Positions 1 to 5,192 of a stretch of 7,209 bases of DNA are shown in pieces. The stretch is from the NCBI GenBank assembly GCA_022448705.1, contig JAKUUF010000078.1:1-7209 (forward strand), written 5' to 3'. Position 1 is the first letter of the stretch. Every line of letters begins with the position of its first letter. The position numbers were made by a program, and so were the translations under genes. Origin of the DNA: SAR324 cluster bacterium (GTDB lineage: Bacteria > SAR324 > NAC60-12). The notes beneath the pieces were generated by a model. The model did no database searches, was not told the DNA's origin, and worked only from the letters and a program-made list of their open reading frames with translations.

Positions 1-617
1 ACACTGTCCCCGGATTTCCGAGCTTGATGAATGCGTTCTATCATTGCATCTGAAGCTTCTGAATCCGGACAGCGTACGATGCTGGCTTCAATCTGTTTAA
101 CGCCGACTGTTTTTTTGTCTACTGAAGATTTAATATCATGAATTTGTTCTACCCAGGCAATTGTCTGAATATTTTCCCAGTGAAGTAAAAGTTTTTTTGC
201 TATTGTTCCTGCTGCGACTCTTCCAACGGTTTCACGAGCGCTTGCACGTCCACCTCCCCTCCAGTCTCGCAAGCCATATTTTTTTTCGTAGGTGAAATCT
301 GCATGGCTTGGGCGATATAATTCTTTTAGGTGATCATACGCGTGTGGTTTTGCGTCTTCATTATACACTATAACTGAAATTGATGTTCCTGTAGTTCGTC
401 CCTCAAATACTCCGGACAGAATTCTTGCAATATCGCTTTCCTTGCGCTGAGTAGTAATTTTACTTTGTCCTGGTCTTCTTCTGTCCAGCTCATATTGAAA
501 ATCTTCCTCATTAAGCGGCAATCCAGACGGACATCCGTCAATTACAACTCCTACTCCTGCACCGTGTGACTCTCCCCATGTGGTTATGCGAAATATTTTA
601 CCGAAACTGTCTCCCAT
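1..617 (-). CDS. aroC: Chorismate synthase, N-terminal 205 residues (3' end outside window)
   Basis: This enzyme converts 5-enolpyruvylshikimate-3-phosphate to chorismate, the last step of the shikimate pathway, in the cytoplasm, using reduced FMN. Seen in the translation: it begins MGDSFGK and has GESHG at residues 15-19 (with conserved His18), RRRPGQS at 46-52, EGRTTGT near 72-78, RPSHADFTY at 102-110 (second conserved His, 105) and GGGRASARET at 121-130. These are hallmark FMN- and substrate-binding motifs of the family. The frame stays open to the window edge, ending in GDS, the start of the family's GDSVGG motif. Family members are usually about 350-400 residues, so a little over half is present. 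The ATG at 615-617 is chosen because the first residues match the family's MG(N/D)xFG start; no Shine-Dalgarno is visible before it. It is divergent from the atp cluster. The truncation is only the window boundary. Confidence 0.97.
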   Translation of the reverse strand, partial: MGDSFGKIFRITTWGESHGAGVGVVIDGCPSGLPLNEEDFQYELDRRRPGQSKITTQRKESDIARILSGVFEGRTTGTSISVIVYNEDAKPHAYDHLKELYRPSHADFTYEKKYGLRDWRGGGRASARETVGRVAAGTIAKKLLLHWENIQTIAWVEQIHDIKSSVDKKTVGVKQIEASIVRCPDSEASDAMIERIHQARKSGDS

Positions 618-667
618 GATTTTGATTAGTTAAAATACAGATTTCATACATGTTTTTGAGTCATTTC

Positions 668-696
668 AGCATAACGATTTCACATCCAAGGTGCAA
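668..696 (-). promoter_or_regulatory. Candidate sigma70-like promoter for aroC
   Basis: Read on the minus strand, TTGCAC (696-691) is followed after 17 bp by TATGCT (673-668). The -10 matches consensus at 4 of 6 positions, the -35 only in its TTG. Transcription would start near 661, giving a leader of about 45 nt before the aroC ATG. Spacing and position are right, but the match is modest and the region is AT-rich, so chance is possible. Confidence 0.3.
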
Positions 697-705
697 GGAG
701 CTTGG
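686..705. repeat. Short inverted repeat CCAAG-N10-CTTGG between divergent promoters
   Basis: CCAAG (686-690) and CTTGG (701-705) form an inverted repeat with a 10-bp gap, and a nested CAAG-GAG-CTTG lies at 694-704. It sits between the candidate aroC and atpZ promoters and overlaps the aroC -35. It could be a regulator-binding site, but arms of 5 bp are common by chance. No known operator is recognised. Confidence 0.2.
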
Positions 706-715
706 TGCTGCAATC

Positions 716-744
716 TTGAAATTTAGGCCTAAGATCGCTAAACT
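716..744 (+). promoter_or_regulatory. Candidate sigma70-like promoter for the atpZIBE cluster
   Basis: TTGAAA (716-721, 5 of 6 matches to TTGACA) is followed by a 17-bp spacer and TAAACT (739-744, 4 of 6 matches to TATAAT). The predicted start lies near 751, leaving a leader of about 60 nt before the first atp gene. This is the best promoter match in the divergent region and the only good candidate before the four-gene cluster. Confidence 0.4.
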
Positions 745-810
745 TGCATTTGAATTATTTATGTTTAAAACAACAAATGATCATTAAAATTATTTTTAGA
801 CTAACTCACA

Positions 811-1065
811 GTGATGCGGTTTAACAAATCCAGTCCAAAATGGATAATCTACAGCTCGATGGGATTGGAGGTGGGATTGTCTGTAGTTGTCGGTTTTTTG
901 ATTGGCACCTGGCTGGATGAGTGGCTTGAGACAGCACCCTGGTTTTTGCTCATATTTGGAATTGCCGGAATCATAGCCGGATACAGGAGCATGTTCCGAA
1001 TGGTTAAACGTATGAAGTCTGATACTGAAACTGGCCAGAATAATAAACCAAAATCTTCATCCTGA
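811..1065 (+). CDS. atpZ: AtpZ-type F-ATPase accessory membrane protein (AtpZ/AtpI family)
   Basis: This is a small membrane protein of 84 residues encoded first in the Fo cluster. It shows two hydrophobic segments, about residues 12-34 and 43-62, joined by a short acidic turn (GTWLDEWLETAPW), then a basic, hydrophilic tail. The glycine-rich helix followed by G-W-L-D, a P-W turn and a second glycine-rich helix with AGYRS is the pattern of the AtpZ family (also called F0F1-ATPase gene-1 protein). Members associate with the ATP synthase and, with AtpI, have been linked to Fo assembly and divalent-cation handling; the exact role here is inferred from family and position. A stop at 802-804 limits the start to GTG 811 or ATG 814. 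Neither has a clear Shine-Dalgarno, and the ATG gives an 83-residue product. Followed after 90 bp by atpI. Confidence 0.85.
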   Translation: MMRFNKSSPKWIIYSSMGLEVGLSVVVGFLIGTWLDEWLETAPWFLLIFGIAGIIAGYRSMFRMVKRMKSDTETGQNNKPKSSS

Positions 1066-1155
1066 AAATAATGTTTGATGCCAAAAATTTAATACATTGC
1101 TTGGCCCAGACTGGTAAATTTGAAGTAAAATTATATTTAATTAAAGACAATAGCT

Positions 1156-1584
1156 GTGCAACCAGATACTGATAAAGAATCGGCGGTTTCTGAATTACAG
1201 GATGAATTGGTTACGCAAGAGAAATCCATTGAAATTAAACATGCCCATTTATTTCAAAATCTTCTGTTTGGTGTCAGTATTGTTTTAATTCTGGGAACAG
1301 CGATATTTGCACTTGACCTAATTTTATCTGTTGTGTTAGGATGTCTGGTTATTGGTTTTAATTTTGTGTGGACTAGGCAGTTTGTCCGCAAGCTGTTGAA
1401 GGAGGGCAAATTACTGCCACTGGATTTGCTTTTTTATCTTACAAAGTTTGTCATTTCAGTTATTTTTATGTTTGCTGCTCTGACGTACTTAGATCTTTCA
1501 CCGGGAGGGTTACTGATTGGACTTTCCAACATAGGACTTGCCACAATAATTTTATCTTTCATAAGAATGATGCCTTCCAAGTGA
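1156..1584 (+). CDS. atpI: ATP synthase protein I (AtpI-like, Fo assembly factor)
   Basis: This 142-residue protein has a charged, hydrophilic N-terminus (about residues 1-33) and then four hydrophobic segments, roughly 35-54, 55-73, 87-110 and 116-136. A basic loop (RQFVRKLLKEGK) lies between the second and third. This four-helix layout, with little sequence conservation, fits the ATP synthase subunit I family, whose members help assemble the c ring. Its place directly before atpB is the strongest support, since sequence motifs in this family are weak. The GTG at 1156 is the first possible start after a stop at 1138-1140. It has no convincing Shine-Dalgarno, so a start further in is possible. 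A gap of 28 bp separates it from atpB. It probably works with the preceding AtpZ-like protein. Confidence 0.8.
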   Translation: MQPDTDKESAVSELQDELVTQEKSIEIKHAHLFQNLLFGVSIVLILGTAIFALDLILSVVLGCLVIGFNFVWTRQFVRKLLKEGKLLPLDLLFYLTKFVISVIFMFAALTYLDLSPGGLLIGLSNIGLATIILSFIRMMPSK

Positions 1585-1612
1585 CCCGCTAAGTCAATCC
1601 AAAGCATTTCTG

Positions 1613-2392
1613 ATGATAAAAAAATTCACCACATCATTCATTATATTGATGTCAGCAGCTCCTGCGTTTGCAGCTGGAACTGGTTTCACCTGGTCTCATT
1701 TTCTGCTTGGTTGGTTAGAAGCTCCTCTTGTGGAACTTGGAATAGACCCTGTTCCCATGCTGGACCTGCTTATTGTTGCCGCAGCGCTTATAGTTTTTGC
1801 CTATATTGCAGGAAAACCTTTTCGAAAATCGGAAATGCTTGAGCCCTCAGGACGGGCAAATCTGCAGCATTTTTCGGAAATAGTAGTTAGTGGGATTCTT
1901 AATTTTTTAAGCGGAATTATTCGCCATGGCATAGGAGCGCGTCCTATTCTCCCTTTACTGGGAACTTATGCGTTATTCATTCTTGTGCTGAATCTTGCTG
2001 GTATTGTACCGGGCTTCAATCCTCCAACTGATCAGTTCAACGTCACTATTGTTTTTGCGATTATAGTTTTTGTCATGACTCACGTTCTGGGTCTTCGTCA
2101 GCATGGGGCTGCATATATTAAGCAATTTCTCGGTCCCTTGCCTTTACTTGCGCCACTGATGTTTCCTATTGAGATCGTAAGTCATTGTGTGCGCTTGCTT
2201 TCCCTTTCAATCAGGCTGTTTGGCAACATGACAGGAGATCATAAGGTAGTTATGATCTTCACTTCAATATTTGCGATAGGACTGCCTATTCCATTTTTGG
2301 GGTTGGGGATTTTGATTTCAGTGCTGCAGGCATTTGTTTTTGTCTTGCTGTCTGCAATTTATTTTGAACTTGCAATGAGTGAAGCACACTGA
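1613..2392 (+). CDS. atpB: F-type ATP synthase subunit a (Fo)
   Basis: Subunit a forms the two ion half-channels of Fo beside the c ring in the cytoplasmic membrane. The 259-residue product has the family signature RLFGNM at residues 201-206. Arg201 is the essential arginine (Arg210 in E. coli), Asn205 corresponds to Asn214, Glu187 to Glu196, and Gln239 in LQAFVF to Gln252. PPTDQFN at 137-143 is the usual loop before a transmembrane helix, and several hydrophobic helices span the rest. The length is normal. The first 20 residues look like a cleavable signal peptide (basic MIKK, hydrophobic core, A-F-A-A), then a short acidic and aromatic periplasmic segment. The ATG at 1613 fits this, though no Shine-Dalgarno is evident. 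Separated by 34 bp from atpE in the same operon. Confidence 0.97.
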   Translation: MIKKFTTSFIILMSAAPAFAAGTGFTWSHFLLGWLEAPLVELGIDPVPMLDLLIVAAALIVFAYIAGKPFRKSEMLEPSGRANLQHFSEIVVSGILNFLSGIIRHGIGARPILPLLGTYALFILVLNLAGIVPGFNPPTDQFNVTIVFAIIVFVMTHVLGLRQHGAAYIKQFLGPLPLLAPLMFPIEIVSHCVRLLSLSIRLFGNMTGDHKVVMIFTSIFAIGLPIPFLGLGILISVLQAFVFVLLSAIYFELAMSEAH

Positions 2393-2416
2393 TTGCGCAG
2401 AATTAATTAACATCTA

Positions 2417-2422
2417 AAAGGA
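2417..2422 (+). promoter_or_regulatory. Ribosome binding site of atpE
   Basis: AAAGGA lies 4 nt before the atpE ATG. It is the only clear Shine-Dalgarno in the four-gene atp cluster, and it precedes the subunit needed in the highest copy number. Confidence 0.6.
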
Positions 2423-2426
2423 CATA

Positions 2427-2726
2427 ATGAAAAAATTATTATTATTGGCATTATTATTGACAGCCAGTTTCCCTATCTATGCAGCGGAATTTGGCGAAAC
2501 GGCCATATTAGGCATAGCTCTTGGTGCAGGTTTGTCAATTGGACTTGCTGCACTTGGAGGAGGAATTGGACAAGGAATTGCGATGATGGGCGCCTTGGAA
2601 GGAATTGCCAGGAATCCAAATGCTTACGACAAAATCTTTACACCCATGATTATTGGTTTGGCCTTGATTGAATCACTGGTCATTTACGCGCTTGTAATCG
2701 CCTTTATGCTGCAAGGAAGAATCTAA
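2427..2726 (+). CDS. atpE: F-type ATP synthase subunit c (Fo rotor ring, proteolipid)
   Basis: Subunit c makes the rotating ring whose carboxylates carry H+ or Na+ across the membrane. The 99-residue product is a helical hairpin preceded by a signal-peptide-like leader (residues 1-20: MKK, a leucine-rich core, YAA). Removing the leader would leave about 79 residues, the usual size. The first helix has the glycine motif GGGIGQG (44-50), the polar loop is ARNP (61-64), and the second helix carries the ion-binding Glu82 in GLALIESLVIY. Gln49, Glu82, Ser83 and Tyr87 correspond to Gln32, Glu65, Ser66 and Tyr70 of the Na+-binding Ilyobacter ring, while that protein's Thr67 is Leu84 here. The coupling ion therefore cannot be read with certainty. 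It ends the Fo cluster; no b, delta or F1 gene follows. Confidence 0.97.
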   Translation: MKKLLLLALLLTASFPIYAAEFGETAILGIALGAGLSIGLAALGGGIGQGIAMMGALEGIARNPNAYDKIFTPMIIGLALIESLVIYALVIAFMLQGRI

Positions 2727-2737
2727 ACTCCTTAAAA

Positions 2738-2760
2738 CTGCGGTTCTGATTGAACCGCAG
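2738..2760 (+). terminator. Hairpin after atpE, probable transcript end
   Basis: A perfect 9-bp stem, CTGCGGTTC (2738-2746) and GAACCGCAG (2752-2760), encloses a 5-nt loop and starts 11 bp after the atpE stop. On the plus strand it is followed by CCTCCCTTC rather than a T-run, so it is not a textbook intrinsic terminator. It may instead protect the 3' end of the atp mRNA or cause pausing. Read on the minus strand the stem is followed by TTTT, a slightly better terminator for transcription from the right. Confidence 0.6.
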
Positions 2761-2979
2761 CCTCCCTTCATATAGCTCCCCGCTCATAGACATTAAATTA
2801 ATCTCAGCTGAATTAAAATATCCTGGTGCAAGGCATATTTAATGGATATTTAGAATTTTTTGCTTAATATTCTGGAATAATTTTTTGTTGAATCTTCTAC
2901 ATTTTTTTCTTCATTTAAAACTCATCAGAAATAAAAAATTTTCGTAAAAAATTACAAATAGATATTTGCTGAAAATTTT

Positions 2980-3005
2980 TTTGTCAAAAAGATAGACAAA
3001 TTTTT
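2980..3005 (+). terminator. Weak hairpin with T-run in the AT-rich region
   Basis: TTTGTC (2980-2985) and GACAAA (2995-3000) can pair across a 9-nt loop and are followed directly by TTTTT (3001-3005). The shape resembles an intrinsic terminator, but the stem has only two G-C pairs and would be unstable. It could equally be chance in this AT-rich stretch. Confidence 0.18.
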
Positions 3006-3115
3006 CCATTCCCATCTGTACAAAAGCACAGACTTCATTTTTCCAGGAATTTTCAGATATGCTCAAATTTTCACCTGGGTACGGAAATATATAATTGTTG
3101 AGTTTAATTTTTTTG

Positions 3116-3144
3116 AAGACAAAATCATATTAATTTGCTATGGT
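3116..3144 (+). promoter_or_regulatory. Candidate extended -10 promoter for acs
   Basis: TATGGT (3139-3144) is preceded by TG and one base (3136-3138), giving the extended -10 form TGnTATnnT. AAGACA (3116-3121, 4 of 6 matches to TTGACA) lies 17 bp upstream. Transcription would start near 3151, about 43 nt before the acs ATG. Plausible, but untested. Confidence 0.3.
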
Positions 3145-3182
3145 GAGGCATTTCAGCTAAAGGAACGAAAAACATAAATTTT

Positions 3183-3188
3183 GGAGAG
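3183..3188 (+). promoter_or_regulatory. Ribosome binding site of acs
   Basis: GGAGAG lies 5 nt before the ATG at 3194 (7 nt from its GGAG core). It is a good Shine-Dalgarno and confirms the chosen start. Confidence 0.7.
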
Positions 3189-3193
3189 AAATT

Positions 3194-5125
3194 ATGAGTG
3201 AGCAGAAAATATTCGAAATTCCTGCATCTGCTAAAGAAAAAGCATGGATCGACAATGACAACTATTTAAAGATGTATCAGGAATCTGTTGAAGATCCGGT
3301 GGGCTTTTGGGATAAACAGGCCGATCGACTGGACTGGTTCAAAAAATGGGACCGAACTCTTGATTGGGATTACAATAAGGCTTATATCCGCTGGTATGAA
3401 GGAGGAAAACTTAACGTTTCTCATAATTGTCTGGACAGGCACTTGGAAGCACGAGGAGACCAAAAGGCGCTGATTTGGGAGTCAGATGATCCAAAAGTCG
3501 ATAGAAGCTTTACTTACAAACAACTTCATTCCGAAGTGAGCAAATTTGCCAATGTAATGAAGGCACTAGGTGTGGTAAAAGGTGACAGGGTTATGATATA
3601 TATGCCCATGATCCCCGAACTGGCAATAGCATGTCTGGCATGTGCCAGAATTGGCGCAGTACATTCAGTTGTATTTGGCGGTTTCAGCTCAGAGGCACTT
3701 AAAAACCGTATTATTGATTGTGATGGTAAAATGCTCATTACAGCCAACGCAGGTGTCCGCGGTGGCAAAAGTGTTCCGCTTAAGCAAAATGCAGATGCAG
3801 CAATGGAAGGCACCAGCATAGAATGCTGCATGGTGGTGAAACATACAGAAGACGCATGTGAAATGCAATCTGGACGTGACTATTTCTGGCATGAAGAAAT
3901 GGCAAAAGCCTCTTCTGATTGTCCTGCAGAAGAAATGGATGCGGAAGATCCACTCTTCATTTTGTACACTTCAGGTTCAACAGGAAAACCCAAAGGCGTT
4001 TTGCACACAACTGCAGGATATCTTGTTTATACTTCTCTGACTCATCAATATGTGTTTGATTATCATGATGGAGACATATACTGGTGTACAGCTGACATAG
4101 GGTGGGTTACAGGGCACAGCTATATCCTGTACGGTCCGCTGGCTAATGGAGCCACTACACTGATGTTTGAAGGAGTTCCAAATTATCCTGATTTTGGGCG
4201 ATTCTGGGACATTTGCGACAAACATAAAGTTAACATATTTTACACGGCTCCCACAGCAATTCGGGCCATTGCAAAAGAAGGTGATGAATTGGTCAATAAA
4301 CGGGATTTAAGTTCCTTACGATTGTTAGGAACTGTAGGGGAACCTATCAATCCTGAAGCATGGCTCTGGTATCACAGGGTAGTTGGACATGGTAATTGTC
4401 CGATTGTAGATACATGGTGGCAGACAGAAACAGGAGGAATTTTGATTACACCGCTTCCCGGAGCAACACGTACCAAGCCCGGTTCTGCTACACGTCCTTT
4501 TTTCGGGATCCAACCTTTATTGGTGGACGGGGACGGGAATGAGCTTGAAGGAGCTGCCAGTGGGAATTTGTGTATTAAACACCCTTGGCCTGGTCAAATG
4601 CGTACGGTGTATGGTGATCATGAGAGATTTATCCAGACATATTTCAGCACATACAAGGGGCTGTATTTTACAGGTGATGGCTGTCGGCGGGACGAAGATG
4701 GGTATTACTGGATCACTGGACGCGTTGATGATGTTTTAAATGTTTCGGGACACCGCATGGGTACTGCCGAACTAGAATCAGCACTGGTGCTTCATGAAAA
4801 TGTGGCTGAAGCAGCAGTTGTTGGTTTCCCTCATGAAATTAAGGGACAGGGCATTTATGCCTTTGTAACATTAAACACAGGAGTTGAGCCGACTGATGAA
4901 TTGCAAAAAGAATTAGTACAACTCGTTCGCAAGGAGATCGGCCCGATTGCTTCTTTTGATGTAGTACAATGGGCACCGGGACTTCCAAAGACACGTTCCG
5001 GAAAAATAATGCGCCGTATATTGCGTAAAATTGCTGAAAGTGATATGGAAAGCATCGGCGATACTTCCACACTTGCTGATCCGTCTGTAGTAGATGATTT
5101 AATTTCCAATCGTCCTGCAAATTGA
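3194..5125 (+). CDS. acs: Acetyl-CoA synthetase (AMP-forming)
   Basis: This cytoplasmic enzyme makes acetyl-CoA from acetate, ATP and CoA through an acetyl-AMP intermediate, releasing AMP and PPi; it serves high-affinity acetate uptake. The 643-residue length is typical. Visible motifs: the ATP-binding loop YTSGSTGKPKG at 258-268, WWQTETGG at 408-415, YFTGD at 491-495, GRVDDVLNVSGHR at 509-521, and PKTRSGKIMRR at 598-608. The acetate-pocket residues of Salmonella Acs (Val310, Thr311, Val386, Trp414) appear as Val305, Thr306, Val381 and Trp409. The catalytic Lys609, target of Pat-type acetylation and sirtuin deacetylation in that enzyme, is Lys604. All key residues are present at a constant offset of five, so acetate specificity is well supported. 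It is followed after 67 bp by prpE, probably on the same transcript. Confidence 0.97.
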   Translation: MSEQKIFEIPASAKEKAWIDNDNYLKMYQESVEDPVGFWDKQADRLDWFKKWDRTLDWDYNKAYIRWYEGGKLNVSHNCLDRHLEARGDQKALIWESDDPKVDRSFTYKQLHSEVSKFANVMKALGVVKGDRVMIYMPMIPELAIACLACARIGAVHSVVFGGFSSEALKNRIIDCDGKMLITANAGVRGGKSVPLKQNADAAMEGTSIECCMVVKHTEDACEMQSGRDYFWHEEMAKASSDCPAEEMDAEDPLFILYTSGSTGKPKGVLHTTAGYLVYTSLTHQYVFDYHDGDIYWCTADIGWVTGHSYILYGPLANGATTLMFEGVPNYPDFGRFWDICDKHKVNIFYTAPTAIRAIAKEGDELVNKRDLSSLRLLGTVGEPINPEAWLWYHRVVGHGNCPIVDTWWQTETGGILITPLPGATRTKPGSATRPFFGIQPLLVDGDGNELEGAASGNLCIKHPWPGQMRTVYGDHERFIQTYFSTYKGLYFTGDGCRRDEDGYYWITGRVDDVLNVSGHRMGTAELESALVLHENVAEAAVVGFPHEIKGQGIYAFVTLNTGVEPTDELQKELVQLVRKEIGPIASFDVVQWAPGLPKTRSGKIMRRILRKIAESDMESIGDTSTLADPSVVDDLISNRPAN

Positions 5126-5139
5126 GCTTTTTGAATATT

Positions 5140-5149
5140 TGTCATGACA
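5140..5149. repeat. 10-bp perfect palindrome between acs and prpE
   Basis: TGTCATGACA is a perfect palindrome in the 67-bp gap between the two synthetase genes. No hairpin loop is possible at this size, so it would matter only as a dimeric protein-binding site. No regulator is recognised, and one such palindrome in several kilobases can occur by chance. No promoter with correct spacing was found in this gap. Confidence 0.15.
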
Positions 5150-5192
5150 TTAACTTGGTAATTCTCTGATCGAATAATTAATTGAGAAAACT

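Larger units (their letters stand above)
2761..3182. other. Long AT-rich intergenic region between atpE and acs, no gene seen
   Basis: This stretch is markedly richer in A and T than the flanking genes, with many A- and T-runs. Only trivial reading frames occur, for example an 11-codon frame at 3060. I see no tRNA, no obvious structured RNA and no sigma54 -24/-12 pair with correct spacing. It holds the end of the atp transcript on the left, a weak hairpin near 2980-3005, and a candidate acs promoter at its right end. Its length suggests upstream regulatory sequence for acs, but no specific operator is recognised. Confidence 0.6.

Noticed and set aside
1..617. aroC as a pseudogene because it is short
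   Set aside because: The frame is intact with all N-terminal motifs and is cut only by the window edge.
811..2726. An N-type (second, Na+-specific) ATPase operon, suggested by small membrane proteins before atpB
   Set aside because: N-ATPase operons begin with F1 beta and epsilon genes and include AtpQ and AtpR next to a, c, b and alpha in one cluster. Here no F1 gene is present and the order is Z-I-a-c, as in a split housekeeping enzyme.
690..2832. GGTGCAAGG occurs in the aroC-atpZ gap and again near 2824 in the atpE-acs gap, suggesting a shared regulatory motif
   Set aside because: A repeated 9-mer is expected many times by chance in 7 kb, and the surrounding bases do not align well.
2761..3193. 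Search for a sigma54 promoter (GG-N10-GC) before acs
   Set aside because: GG and GC pairs were found only with 12 or 13 bases between them, which is outside the strict spacing.
3266..5145. Several open frames of 60-101 codons on both strands inside acs
   Set aside because: They lie entirely or almost entirely within a full-length acetyl-CoA synthetase with every family motif in frame; their peptides are cysteine- and serine-rich shadow translations without recognisable domains.
5126..5192. Separate promoter for prpE (TTGTCA at 5139-5144, AATAAT at 5173-5178)
   Set aside because: No -35/-10 pair has an acceptable spacer; read-through from acs is simpler.
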